Part shown: in pieces, positions 18,214-27,155 of the stretch
Layout: each line of letters begins with the position of its first letter
Numbering within the stretch: the first letter of the stretch is position 1
Assembly (NCBI GenBank): GCA_023416735.1
Contig: JAEZGX010000016.1
Coordinates: 1 to 64,000 of the forward strand
DNA from: Verrucomicrobiota bacterium
GTDB taxonomy: Bacteria; Verrucomicrobiota; Verrucomicrobiia; Opitutales; Opitutaceae
Length of the DNA: 64,000 bases
Direction: 5' to 3'
Translations under genes and position numbers: made by a program
Notes under the pieces: model-generated
The model's input: only the letters and a program-made list of their open reading frames with translations
What the model was told of the DNA's origin: nothing
The model's database searches: none

Positions 18214-19347
18214 TTAATCAAACAGCGACGGGCCGCGCGCGTGCTTCGCAACCATCTCGGGATCCAGTTGCAATCCGAGCCCGGGCCCTGCGGGAACCGC
18301 CAGCATACCCTGGTCGTCGAGCTTCCACTTGTCGGCGGTGATCTCGTCGATGAAAGGAGAACCGGCCAGATATTCCACCAAGTCCGTGCCAGGCACCGCC
18401 GCGGCCAGATGCAGATCCGCCGCAAGACCGACTGCCGTATTCCAGCCGTGCGGAATGAAACGGATCCCATGCTCCTCCGCGGCCCACGCGATCCGTCGCT
18501 CCTCGCTGATGCCGCCGACTTTCGTTACATCCGGTTGCACGATATCGAACGCACCTCGCTCGATCCACGGTTGAAACGCCTGCCGGCGGGTGAGCACCTC
18601 GCCGCCGGAAATCGGCACCGGCGAGTGTTCGCGCAACTTGATGTAATCCTCCAGGGCATCGGGCACCAGCGCTTCTTCGAACCAGTGCACATCGTAATCG
18701 GCGAGCATGCGGGCCGTATTGATCGCCCACTTGTATCCGTTTTTCCAATGCGCATCGCTGCCGCCGGCATCCACCATGAGTCGCGATTCGGCGCCCACCG
18801 CTTCCCGCGCCACCTCCACGATGGCCCGGTCGAGTTTGGAGTTTTCGCGACCGAAAGGTCCCCAGCCGATCTTGAACGCTCGAAAGCCCTGCGCCTTCAC
18901 CTCCAGCAGTCGTTCGCGCAGCTTCTCCGGTTCGTCCATCAACAACGACGCATACGGCTGCACCCGCTCGCGATGCCGGCCCCCGAGCAGCCGGCTGACC
19001 GGCTGGCCCGTCGCTTTTCCCAGCAGATCCCAGAGCGCGATGTCGATTCCGCTGATCGCGTGCGTCAGCGATCCGCCGCGTCCCAGCCAGAAACTGTGTT
19101 GGTGCAGCTTCTCGCTCACGCGCTCGGGCTCGAGCGCGCTTTCCCCGCGATACAAGGGCTCCAGCACGGCCAGCGCCGCTCGCACGAGTCCATCGTTGGT
19201 GAACACGCTGCCGAGCCCCACGGCTCCTTCGTCGGTATGCACCGCTATCAGCGTATGCACGCAATCATCGGGCCGCAGTTCGTTGCTCCAGCCGCCTTCC
19301 GGCGTGGCGCCGCACAAGCCGGCACATCGTATTTCGCGAATCTTCAT
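18214..19347 (-). CDS. Enolase-superfamily enzyme, mandelate racemase/sugar-acid dehydratase group
   Basis: A 377-residue cytoplasmic enzyme with an N-terminal capping domain and a TIM barrel. SGIDIALWDLLGKATG and RLLGGRHRERV are group signatures; FKIGWGPFG carries the catalytic lysine, MVDAGGS, WFEEALVPD and SGGEVLTRR provide metal ligands, and FIPHGWNTAVG holds the general-base histidine. Members abstract the proton next to a carboxylate, as in dehydration of sugar acids or lactone cycloisomerisation; which reaction applies is not decidable here. It is nine bases from the M81 peptidase gene. With the divergent SDR and FAH genes it could start a 2-keto-3-deoxy acid pathway. Confidence 0.85.
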   Translation of the reverse strand: MKIREIRCAGLCGATPEGGWSNELRPDDCVHTLIAVHTDEGAVGLGSVFTNDGLVRAALAVLEPLYRGESALEPERVSEKLHQHSFWLGRGGSLTHAISGIDIALWDLLGKATGQPVSRLLGGRHRERVQPYASLLMDEPEKLRERLLEVKAQGFRAFKIGWGPFGRENSKLDRAIVEVAREAVGAESRLMVDAGGSDAHWKNGYKWAINTARMLADYDVHWFEEALVPDALEDYIKLREHSPVPISGGEVLTRRQAFQPWIERGAFDIVQPDVTKVGGISEERRIAWAAEEHGIRFIPHGWNTAVGLAADLHLAAAVPGTDLVEYLAGSPFIDEITADKWKLDDQGMLAVPAGPGLGLQLDPEMVAKHARGPSLFD

Positions 19348-19356
19348 AGGGTAAAA

Positions 19357-20865
19357 CTAGCGCCGGTAACGGGGGCGCCGAAAAAGTTTGGTCACGGGCG
19401 CGAACGGCACATTCGCGTCCAGGGGAAAGATCGGCCGGGCGCACCGCGTGTGTCCGAGGCTGACCAGGTTCGCGCTGGTCGAACCCGGCGCGTCGATATT
19501 AATCATGCGCTCGCACCAGGCCTCATACATGTGGTGCTGGCAGTGCGGCGATTTGACCACGACGGCGTCGTAGCCCTTCGGATCCCGCCCATGAGCATAG
19601 AACAGCGAGCGGTCATAGAGGTGAACCGCACGGCTCGTGACAACCAAGGTGAGATTGCCCGCTTCCAACACCGCTGTTCGGCCGGCGTGCCAAATGCCGC
19701 CGAATGATTCGCTCGGAACCCGCCCGTCGGACAGCATGCACACGGTTGCTTCGATTGGCAGCGGCGTGAAACGGCCGGGATCGCGCGTTCCACCAACCGT
19801 CGTGACAATCTTTGCGCCCACGCCGGCGGCAAAGGCTTGCGCCACCGCGGGCGCATCCACGATCGGGGCCAGCAGTCGCCCGCGGTAGCCCGCGCCGATC
19901 AGCGCCCGCACGATCACGTTGCTGTCGCCGGAGGCGCCGGAGCTTGTCGCGTCGGCGGCATCCACCAGCGCAACCGTTCCGCGGGTAGTTGAAAGAACGA
20001 TACGGACCATTTCCTCCACACTCACCAGCGGCACTCGCATGCGTTCGTGGTGCGACCAGAAGTTATGCGCCATCGCCAGCGCCGCTTCGCTTGCGGCCGC
20101 GGCATTTCGATCCATGACCGCAAAACTGTAGGTCCCCAGTTCCGGCACGTCCGTGAAGGGATTGCCGATGAACACCCCCGCCGAGAGTCCGCCCGCGCTT
20201 TTCTCCACCGCCTGCGCCAGGCGGATGCTTTCACCGTAAAGTCCGGTGTCCGTGATCAACTCGTCACCGCGCACCAGCGCCGGGATGTTCACCTTCGCCG
20301 TGACCGGCTGCGCCTGCTCTTGCACGATCCGCAACAAAAGCCGTGCCGCGCGCTGACCCGTCTCGAAGAAATCGACGTGCGGATACGTGTGAAAGGCCAC
20401 GACCGCATCGCTTTGTTCGAGCATCTTCTCAGTGAGAATCCCATGCAGATCCAGCGAGACGACGATCGGGATGTCCTCGCCCAGGATCTTCCGCGTCTCC
20501 TCGAGCAGATAACCTTCGGGATCCAACTCGGCCTCGCTCGCCAGCGCGCCGTGCATGGAGAAGTAAACCGCATCCACCGGCGACGCGGTCCGGATCGCCT
20601 CGAGAAACTCCTCCGCGAGCCGCAACCATCCTTGTCCGGAAAGTGTCCCGCTCGACGTGATTCCGAGCGCACTGTAAGCCGGGATGGTTTCGATTCCCGG
20701 CGTCGCATCAAAGATGCTCAGCGCTCCGCCCACTTCGTAGCGGACGCGACGGTGATGCTCGAAGACTTCCGCGCCACGACGAACCACGAAATCGTCGTAA
20801 CCACTCAGGTCGGGGTTGAAGGTGGAAACCTCCTGTTTGCACTCAGCGACTAGGATCCGGGTCAT
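19357..20865 (-). CDS. M81 family metallopeptidase (MlrC-like)
   Basis: A 502-residue protein that opens with ILVAECKQEVSTFNP, the MlrC-type N terminus, and contains VYFSMHGALASE, VSLDLHGIL and FHTYPHVDFFETGQ with candidate zinc-ligand histidines and aspartates. The conserved central DAADATSSGASGDSN loop is also visible. MlrC itself cleaves linearised microcystin, but most relatives are uncharacterised and occur with transporters and amidohydrolases. No signal peptide is seen. It lies 12 bases after the MFS gene, so a peptide or amide-containing substrate carried by that transporter is possible. Confidence 0.85.
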   Translation of the reverse strand: MTRILVAECKQEVSTFNPDLSGYDDFVVRRGAEVFEHHRRVRYEVGGALSIFDATPGIETIPAYSALGITSSGTLSGQGWLRLAEEFLEAIRTASPVDAVYFSMHGALASEAELDPEGYLLEETRKILGEDIPIVVSLDLHGILTEKMLEQSDAVVAFHTYPHVDFFETGQRAARLLLRIVQEQAQPVTAKVNIPALVRGDELITDTGLYGESIRLAQAVEKSAGGLSAGVFIGNPFTDVPELGTYSFAVMDRNAAAASEAALAMAHNFWSHHERMRVPLVSVEEMVRIVLSTTRGTVALVDAADATSSGASGDSNVIVRALIGAGYRGRLLAPIVDAPAVAQAFAAGVGAKIVTTVGGTRDPGRFTPLPIEATVCMLSDGRVPSESFGGIWHAGRTAVLEAGNLTLVVTSRAVHLYDRSLFYAHGRDPKGYDAVVVKSPHCQHHMYEAWCERMINIDAPGSTSANLVSLGHTRCARPIFPLDANVPFAPVTKLFRRPRYRR

Positions 20866-20877
20866 GATCGGGCGTGG

Positions 20878-22140
20878 TTAATGGACGTTTTCAAAATCGC
20901 GCGGGAAGAGATACCGGATGCCGAAGAGCACCAGCGCCGCCGCCGCGACATAGACGAACCCCGTGTAGGTGAGGAGTTGTTCCATTCCGAGGGAGCGCTT
21001 CCACATGCCGCCGACGAGGGGAGCGAACCCTGACAAAAATCCTCCGCAAAGATTCAACACACCGACTGCCGATGCGCGCGTGTCGCCGGGCACGACTTCG
21101 AACGCAGCCGGAAAGATGTTTCCCATGAAGAATCCGCTGAACAACCCGAACCCCACCGCACTCGCACACGTCAACGTCAGGGTCGCCGCGCCCCCGAGCG
21201 CATGCAGGCAGGGCGCACACAACAACAAGCTTCCCGCCAGCAACCACAGCCGCGCGCTCCGCGTTTTCAGATAGAGCCGGTCAGCCAGAAATCCGCCGGT
21301 GATCAGGCCCACCAACGTGGCGCCCTGCAGATAGGCGGTGGCCGTGAAGGCCGCGTCGGACAGGCTGAGCGAAAACTTCTCGTGCAGGAAATTCGGCAGC
21401 CAGCTGTAGATCAGCCACAGGCCGAAAACGAACGCCGGGAACACCACGCACAGCAACAAATACGTCGGCACTTTCATCAGCGCGGCCGCCGCGAGCGTCC
21501 CACCCGCTTTGCGCGTTTCCATCTGCGAGTTCTCGCTCACGCCGCGGAGAAACAGGAAATACGGCGCGGCATAGAGGAGCCCGACGCCGCCGAGCACGAA
21601 AAACGCTTCGCGCCACCTGCCCTGCTGCGCCATCCATCCGCCAAACCAAGCGCCCGCCACCGTGCCGACGATTTGCGCGGTGCTCAGGATCGCGATCGCG
21701 CGCGAACGCCGCTCCGGTGCGTGCGCGTTCGCCGTCAGCGAAATTGCCGCCGGCATGTAGAGCGACTCAGAGATCCCCATGGCCGCCCGCAACGCCAGCA
21801 GCATAAACGCCGACGACGCCAAGCCGGTCGCAGCCGTCACCAAGCTCCAGATCACCAGACTGAATACAACCAGCAGCCGTTTCGAAAAACGGTCGGCCAG
21901 CTGCCCCGCAAGCGGACAGCCGATCGCATAGACCCAAAGGAAGATCGATCCCGTCAGGCCCAACTGTGTGTCGGTCAACGCGAGATCGGACTTCAGCACC
22001 GGGAACATCGCGAAGATCGCCTGCCGGTCGCAGTAGTTCAGGAAATACGCCCCCCACATGAACGCCAGCAGCGTCGTCGGCGAATGGCTGCGCGCGGCCA
22101 CCGGCGAAGCCGGCTGGGTTGCGGGGGAGGAATTATTCAC
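20878..22140 (-). CDS. MFS transporter (ACS/hexuronate-type)
   Basis: A 420-residue major facilitator protein with about twelve membrane helices. YCDRQAIFAMFPVLKSDLAL and GQLADRFSKRLLV are typical of the anion:cation symporter subfamily, which imports hexuronates, aldonates and similar carboxylates. The start is GTG at 22140. It is second in the operon, between the TonB receptor (47 bases) and the M81 peptidase (12 bases), so it probably brings into the cytoplasm what the receptor delivers to the periplasm. The exact substrate is inferred, not shown. Confidence 0.88.
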   Translation of the reverse strand: MNNSSPATQPASPVAARSHSPTTLLAFMWGAYFLNYCDRQAIFAMFPVLKSDLALTDTQLGLTGSIFLWVYAIGCPLAGQLADRFSKRLLVVFSLVIWSLVTAATGLASSAFMLLALRAAMGISESLYMPAAISLTANAHAPERRSRAIAILSTAQIVGTVAGAWFGGWMAQQGRWREAFFVLGGVGLLYAAPYFLFLRGVSENSQMETRKAGGTLAAAALMKVPTYLLLCVVFPAFVFGLWLIYSWLPNFLHEKFSLSLSDAAFTATAYLQGATLVGLITGGFLADRLYLKTRSARLWLLAGSLLLCAPCLHALGGAATLTLTCASAVGFGLFSGFFMGNIFPAAFEVVPGDTRASAVGVLNLCGGFLSGFAPLVGGMWKRSLGMEQLLTYTGFVYVAAAALVLFGIRYLFPRDFENVH

Positions 22141-22187
22141 GCGAAGCGGATTGTTGAGAAACGCGGCGTCCCGGAATCGGTCTCCGT

Positions 22188-24929
22188 TCAGAGCTTCTTG
22201 CGGAAGCCGGCGTAGATGTATCGGCCGCGATAGTCGGACTCACGGTCCCAGCCGTCGCCGCTCGTGTTGACAAAGGCGAGCGGTTCATCCCACCAGTTCT
22301 CCACTCCGACATAGATGCGCATATTACGCAGCAATCCGTGAGCATCCGCGCCGAAGTTGTAGGCGACCTGAATGTCGCCGGTCGTATAGTCTTCGATTCG
22401 GCGCACCTGGCCGCCTACTACTTCATTCAAACCGGTCTTGTGATGGATAAACGTGCCCGCCTCCCACGGACCGGATCGCCAGCTCGCCCCAACCATCGTG
22501 CGCAGCTTGGGCAGAGCTCCGTATCCAGAAGTCCAATTCCCCAGAAACTCCGTCACCGTCGGACCAAAGGTCCGCTCGAAGGTCGTCGTGTAGGTGGCAC
22601 TTCCGTCCAACGTCACCCGGCCCAGCGCCCCCATGTCCCAGTGATACGAAGCGCCCAGATCGAAACCTTCCGCATCGATGACGCCGCCGTTCGTCACCCG
22701 GATATCCAGGAACGGATGCTGCGTCGCGTCACGCGTCAGCGATCCCACGGGAGAGATGCCATTGAAGAGATCCTGGATGCTCGGGATCACGATGATGTCG
22801 CTCACACTGATCTTCCAGTAATCGGCCTTGAGCGTGAGCTGCGACAGTTGGGCGGGCGTGTAGATCACGCCCAGGTTGAGATTTTCTCCCTTCTCCGGCT
22901 TGAGGTTCGGATTGCCGCCCGAGGTGAGCGTGAACGGGAAATTCCCTCCGCGCACCGGATCGAAGTAAGTGTTCACCGTCTGCAAACCGGTCGTGACGGG
23001 CGCCGTGAGATTCGCGAGGCTCGGCGCGCGAAACGACTCGCCATAGGATCCGCGCAGGACGAGCGAGTCATCGAACATCGACACCCGCACGGTGCCCTGC
23101 GGCACGGTGATCGAGCTGCCACTGCCGAGGGTTTCGTGCCGCACTGCTCCCGACACTTCGACCAGCGATAATGCCGCACCCGTGCGGTTCGCCCGCCAGA
23201 GCGGCGCCTGCAACTCGCCGAAATATCCCTTCACCGCGCGCACGCGTTCGGTGAATCCAAGATGCGGGCCCTCGCCATACCAGACCGATCGGCGCGTCCG
23301 CCAACCTTCATCGTAATTCTCGTTCCACAAGGCTTCGCGCCGCTCCGCTCCCAGGGCGAAATTCAGGTTGCCCGCGGGCAGTTCGATGAGCCGTCCATTG
23401 AACGTGGCGGTCAAGGCATCGAGCGATTGGTTCATCGTGCGCACCCGCTCGTCCATCAGCAGCGTTTTCGAGAGCTCGTAGGAGTTCGTCCAGAATCCGA
23501 ATGGATTGAAGGTGCCGGCATCCACCGCGGCCTGCACCTTCGCGAAGTCGGCGTTATATTGGTCTCGTTCGACGAGCGATTGATCGTAGCGCGAGTAAGC
23601 GATCTCGTAGTTCCAGTGCCCGAGATTTCCTTTCACGCCGAACGTGTTGTGCGTGGCGTTTTTCTCGACGGCCAGCCGGGGCACCAGCTCACGAACTTCA
23701 TTCGGGCCGAAGGTATAACGGATCGTGACGAGCTGCCCAAATGGATTGAACGGGTGGTCCGCCTGCGCCGTGATCTGCGCCACTCCCGTCGTCAGATATT
23801 GAAAGCGGATATCGCGCTTCTCGTAGAAGCCTTGCGCAAACACCGTCATCCGCTTGTCGAACACATCGTATTCGGCGAGCCAATGCGTGCCGAAACTCGT
23901 GAAGGGCGGAAGTGTCGCGGGCTCGTTGGTGGATACTTTTTGGGAATCCAGCGTGGGCACGACGTAGTCGCTGGGACTTGTCCCCGTTTGCCCGGGCTGG
24001 AAGCGCGCGCCGTCGAGCACCAAGCCACTTCCGCTAATGCCGGAACCCAGGTAAATACGCCCCGGCAGCGCGAGATTCGAGCTGCGCAAATCGGCCCCTC
24101 CCAACGCGCGATAATCGCGCGAAGCCGTCAAGGAGCGGTCCCACTTCATGATCCCGGCGTGGTCGTGCCAGTTCGCACTTCCGATGATGCGGAACTTGTC
24201 GTCTCCGGCGCCGAACAACACCGCGTAGCGCTGCACGCCGGCATCGCCATTCGTCGTGTTGCCGTAGGAACCGAGGATCTCCATGCCTTGGAATCGGTCC
24301 TTCAGCTTCACATTCACGACTCCCGCGACCGCGTCCGTGCCATACACGGCCGACGCGCCGCTCTTCAGGATCTCGACGCTGGCCACCGCCTCCGACGGGA
24401 TGATCGATACATCGGGAATGATGCCTTCGCCGCCCATGCGACGGCCATTGACCAGCGTCAGCGTGTAGGCTCCGCCAAAGCCGCGCAGGTTAAACGACTC
24501 TTGAAACGAGTGGCTGTTCGCGGCCCCTGTTTGCGCCTGCGCATTGTTTCGCTCGGCATTCGCAAAGGTGAGATTCGGTCCGCTGATCGCCGGCGACGAA
24601 CGCACGAAGTCCGTGATCTTCTCGCCCGCGGTCAGTTGAAATTTGTTTTCAGTGATCAACTCCAGCGGCAGCACTCCGCGGTCCGCCTCGGTCGTCGACA
24701 TTTGAATATGGGAGCCGGTCACCGACACTTGCTCCAACTCGATCACCTCCGAACTGCTGTCCGGAGGCGGCGTAGCGGTTTGAGCTTCCAGGAAGGAAGC
24801 CAGGCAAAGAAAAAGGACTGCACCTGCACCGCAGGCACGGTGGCGGCTCGCCGCCAGGGTTGAACGTTCCAAACTGACACCGGTATCGTAAACGCCCTCG
24901 GGCGGAGGATTCTGGCTGTATAGCTTCAT
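22188..24929 (-). CDS. TonB-dependent outer-membrane receptor
   Basis: A 913-residue receptor with signal sequence, a TonB-box-like VIELEQVSV, a plug domain (ITENKFQLTAGEKITDFV, FNLRGFGGAYTLTLVNGRR, EILKSGASAVYGTDAVAGV) and a 22-strand-type barrel. The start MKLYSQNPPPEG at 24929 precedes a long leader and then ACGAGAVLFLCLASFLEAQ; an upstream frame to 25208 has no signal-like sequence. It is the first gene of a six-gene operon. A TAAATA box and a 25-bp palindrome lie 330-360 bases upstream. No SusD-like partner is present, as is usual for this phylum. Confidence 0.92.
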   Translation of the reverse strand: MKLYSQNPPPEGVYDTGVSLERSTLAASRHRACGAGAVLFLCLASFLEAQTATPPPDSSSEVIELEQVSVTGSHIQMSTTEADRGVLPLELITENKFQLTAGEKITDFVRSSPAISGPNLTFANAERNNAQAQTGAANSHSFQESFNLRGFGGAYTLTLVNGRRMGGEGIIPDVSIIPSEAVASVEILKSGASAVYGTDAVAGVVNVKLKDRFQGMEILGSYGNTTNGDAGVQRYAVLFGAGDDKFRIIGSANWHDHAGIMKWDRSLTASRDYRALGGADLRSSNLALPGRIYLGSGISGSGLVLDGARFQPGQTGTSPSDYVVPTLDSQKVSTNEPATLPPFTSFGTHWLAEYDVFDKRMTVFAQGFYEKRDIRFQYLTTGVAQITAQADHPFNPFGQLVTIRYTFGPNEVRELVPRLAVEKNATHNTFGVKGNLGHWNYEIAYSRYDQSLVERDQYNADFAKVQAAVDAGTFNPFGFWTNSYELSKTLLMDERVRTMNQSLDALTATFNGRLIELPAGNLNFALGAERREALWNENYDEGWRTRRSVWYGEGPHLGFTERVRAVKGYFGELQAPLWRANRTGAALSLVEVSGAVRHETLGSGSSITVPQGTVRVSMFDDSLVLRGSYGESFRAPSLANLTAPVTTGLQTVNTYFDPVRGGNFPFTLTSGGNPNLKPEKGENLNLGVIYTPAQLSQLTLKADYWKISVSDIIVIPSIQDLFNGISPVGSLTRDATQHPFLDIRVTNGGVIDAEGFDLGASYHWDMGALGRVTLDGSATYTTTFERTFGPTVTEFLGNWTSGYGALPKLRTMVGASWRSGPWEAGTFIHHKTGLNEVVGGQVRRIEDYTTGDIQVAYNFGADAHGLLRNMRIYVGVENWWDEPLAFVNTSGDGWDRESDYRGRYIYAGFRKKL

Positions 24930-25255
24930 GGACTTTCGTGGTTGAGGAGGCTCAGGGAAAGAACTGGCGTCGGGGGCGGGGGCACGTCGATCGGTTGCTC
25001 CGCCGCCACGCCGCGCTCCACGTCGCCAAGCGGGACGCTGCGTCGAATCGGACGAATGGCAGTTGGGCGGCGGGCGCACATAAATCTCCGATGAACGCAG
25101 CATACCTTTTCTGCGTCGCGCCTCTCTACGTCTATCAGCCCAAAACCTGACACTAACAGCCTGGGAATCGCGCGGCGTCCAGCGACAACTGCGTGACAAA
25201 TCACGCAAGCAGGTAACGAAAGCGCGCGACGGCGCTCAGACCCGCCGCCGTCTCG

Positions 25256-25261
25256 TATTTA
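25256..25261 (-). promoter_or_regulatory. Putative -10 box of the TonB-receptor operon
   Basis: On the minus strand the sequence reads AAGCTAAATACGAG. The GCTAAATAC core is identical to the 3' end of three of the seven dispersed elements (at 50362, 50557 and 55547), although the upstream half of that element is missing here. It lies six bases downstream of the 25-bp palindrome. Confidence 0.5.
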
Positions 25262-25267
25262 GCTTCA

Positions 25268-25292
25268 TGATACACGTGAGCCACAAGTATCA
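25268..25292. promoter_or_regulatory. 25-bp palindromic operator candidate
   Basis: The sequence follows TGATAC-N2-GTG-N3-CAC-N2-GTATCA, a two-fold symmetric site with nine matched positions per half. It lies between divergent transcription units and occupies the -35/spacer position relative to the minus-strand TAAATA box, where a bound repressor would block transcription. The symmetry and spacing suit a dimeric helix-turn-helix regulator of GntR or LacI type, but no such regulator is encoded nearby. Confidence 0.65.
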
Positions 25293-25381
25293 TCGTTTGG
25301 GCCGTTAGGCCTAGCGGACGCCCGCGCATTTCGCTACGATGTCGCCCGCGCCTTCACAGGAAGGCTCGAACCCTTCCCCGC

Positions 25382-26137
25382 ATGTTCTGCCTCGATCAAA
25401 TGCACGCCCTCGTCACCGGTGCCGGTTCCGGCATCGGACGCTCCATCGCTACGCTCTTCGCGAAACAACGCGCGTTCGTGTGGGTGATCGATCGCGATGC
25501 GGCCGCCGCCGCCGCGACCGTTGATCAGATTCGCGCCGCCGGGGGAAACGCCGATTACGCCCAGGTTGATGTGAGCGATCCGGTGGCGACCACGGCGCTC
25601 CGCGATCGCCTTCCGCCGCTCGACATCCTCGTCAACAACGCCGGGATCGGTCATGTCGGAACCCTGCTCGAGACAACCGCCGCCGATCTCGATGCGCTTC
25701 ACGCCGTGAACGTCCGCGGACCGTTCAATCTCTGCAAGGCCTTCGTTCCCGCGATGCTTTCCCGCCGCTCCGGCAGCGTCATCAATCTCGCGTCCATCGG
25801 CGGCTTGATCGCCGTTCGCGATCGGCTCGCCTATACCGCCACCAAGTTCGCCGTCGTCGGTCTCACGAAAGCGCTCGCGCTCGACCACTCGCACACGGGA
25901 GTTCGCTTCAACGCGATCTGCCCGGGCAGGGTCGAAACTCCTTTCGTGAAAGCTCGCATCGCGGAGTATCCGGACCCCGAGAAGGCTTACCGCGAAATGG
26001 CGTCAACGCAGCTCAACGGCCGCATGATCCGGCCCGACGAGATCGCCGCCGCCGCGCTTTATCTCGCCGCGGACGAATCCGCGATGATCACGGGCAGCGC
26101 GCTGACGATCGACGGCGGCTGGAGCACCGGCAAATGA
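25382..26137 (+). CDS. SDR family oxidoreductase (sugar-acid dehydrogenase candidate)
   Basis: A 251-residue classical short-chain dehydrogenase: HALVTGAGSGIGRS (cofactor loop), ILVNNAGIGHVG, INLASIGG, the catalytic YTATKFAVVG (Y-x3-K) and ICPGRVETPF. An acidic residue after the second strand (VIDRDA) suggests NAD rather than NADP. The start at 25382 gives the usual xLDxxxALVTG beginning. The next gene, 13 bases on, is an FAH-family hydrolase; this pair matches 2-keto-3-deoxy-L-fuconate/rhamnonate dehydrogenase plus 2,4-diketo-3-deoxy acid hydrolase in known non-phosphorylative pathways. That assignment is inference. Confidence 0.87.
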   Translation: MFCLDQMHALVTGAGSGIGRSIATLFAKQRAFVWVIDRDAAAAAATVDQIRAAGGNADYAQVDVSDPVATTALRDRLPPLDILVNNAGIGHVGTLLETTAADLDALHAVNVRGPFNLCKAFVPAMLSRRSGSVINLASIGGLIAVRDRLAYTATKFAVVGLTKALALDHSHTGVRFNAICPGRVETPFVKARIAEYPDPEKAYREMASTQLNGRMIRPDEIAAAALYLAADESAMITGSALTIDGGWSTGK

Positions 26138-26150
26138 CTCTTTCGCGCTC

Positions 26151-26963
26151 ATGAAAATCATTCGTTACGTCGATCCCCGCGGTCGCATCCACTATGGCAG
26201 CGAGCAGTCCAACCAGGACGCTCTTCGCATCGAAGGTGACATCTTCGGTGACTATACCGTCACCAACGAACCCGCCGAAGTCGCGAAGCGGTTGGCGCCC
26301 ATCGTGCCAACCCAAATCCTCTGCATCGGCTTGAACTACTGTCGCCACGCGGCCGAGTCGAAAGCCGTCGTGCCGGAACGCCCGATCCTTTTCGTCAAAG
26401 GCATCAACACGCTCCAACATCCCGGCGACCCCATCGAGATTCCGACCCATCTTCGCAGCGACGAAGTGGACTACGAGTGCGAACTGGCCGTCGTCATCGG
26501 CCGCGCCTGCAAGAATGTGTCTCGTGAAAACGCGCTCGACTACGTGCTGGGCTATACTTGCGCCAACGACGTTTCGGCACGCGACCACCAGCTGAAGCTG
26601 GGCGGCGGTCAGTGGTGCCGCGGAAAATTCTTCGACACGTTTGCCCCGCTCGGTCCGCGGCTCGTGACTCGCGACGAAATCCCGAACCCCAATGATCTCA
26701 AGATCGCCACGATCCTCAACGGCGAGCGGGTTCAAGACTGGACGACGTCTGACATGATTTTCGACGTCGCTACCATCATCGCCTATCTCAGCGGCAGCAC
26801 CACGCTGCCTCCCGGCACCGTCATCCTCACCGGCACACCTCACGGCGTCGGAATGGCCGCGAAGCCTCCGCGATGGCTGCGGCCCGGGGACACAGTGAGC
26901 ATCGAGATCGAGAAAATCGGCACACTCACCAATCCCGTTCGATTGGAAGGATCGGCCGATTAA
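26151..26963 (+). CDS. Fumarylacetoacetate hydrolase (FAH) family protein
   Basis: A 270-residue enzyme with the FAH beta-roll. It shows ILCIGLNYCRHAAES, the metal ligands in DEVDYECELAVVIG (E-x-E), YTCANDVSARDHQ, GKFFDTFAPLGP and the C-terminal GTVILTGTPHGVG. Family members cleave C-C bonds of diketo acids or hydrate 2-oxo-enoates. With the SDR directly upstream, hydrolysis of a 2,4-diketo-3-deoxy sugar acid to pyruvate plus lactate (or a hydroxyacid) is the most coherent reading. Related alternatives are fumarylpyruvate hydrolase and 2-oxopent-4-enoate hydratase. Confidence 0.88.
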   Translation: MKIIRYVDPRGRIHYGSEQSNQDALRIEGDIFGDYTVTNEPAEVAKRLAPIVPTQILCIGLNYCRHAAESKAVVPERPILFVKGINTLQHPGDPIEIPTHLRSDEVDYECELAVVIGRACKNVSRENALDYVLGYTCANDVSARDHQLKLGGGQWCRGKFFDTFAPLGPRLVTRDEIPNPNDLKIATILNGERVQDWTTSDMIFDVATIIAYLSGSTTLPPGTVILTGTPHGVGMAAKPPRWLRPGDTVSIEIEKIGTLTNPVRLEGSAD

Positions 26964-27074
26964 CCCGTCGCACTGCTCCCGGCGAGCATAGCGCTCGCCC
27001 GCGACGGCTCGACCCACTGCTCGCGCCGACCAGACGCCACCCGGTTTCACCGAAGCATCGAGCCTTCCGCTCGT

Positions 27075-27101
27075 GCTTGGTGATTTTCCGTTCCCGCTAA
27101 A
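27075..27101 (+). promoter_or_regulatory. GCGA-N7-TTCC-N8-TAAA element, copy A (weak left end)
   Basis: TTCC at 27086 and TAAA at 27098 have the fixed eight-base gap of the family; the left box reads GCTT instead of GCGA. It ends 54 bases before the SDR start at 27156 and points towards it. Confidence 0.45.
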
Positions 27102-27155
27102 GACGCGCACCGCCCATTTCCGTCATGCTCGGTGAACCCTGTTGCCGCCCACACC

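Larger units (their letters stand above)
24930..25381. other. Divergent control region between TonB-receptor operon and SDR gene
   Basis: 452 bases without a supported gene. The part next to 25381 holds the palindrome at 25268-25292 and a TAAATA box on the minus strand at 25256-25261. The stretch 24930-25250 would be a long leader of the receptor operon and shows no clear ribosome-binding site or terminator. No promoter could be assigned to the plus-strand SDR gene with confidence. Confidence 0.6.
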
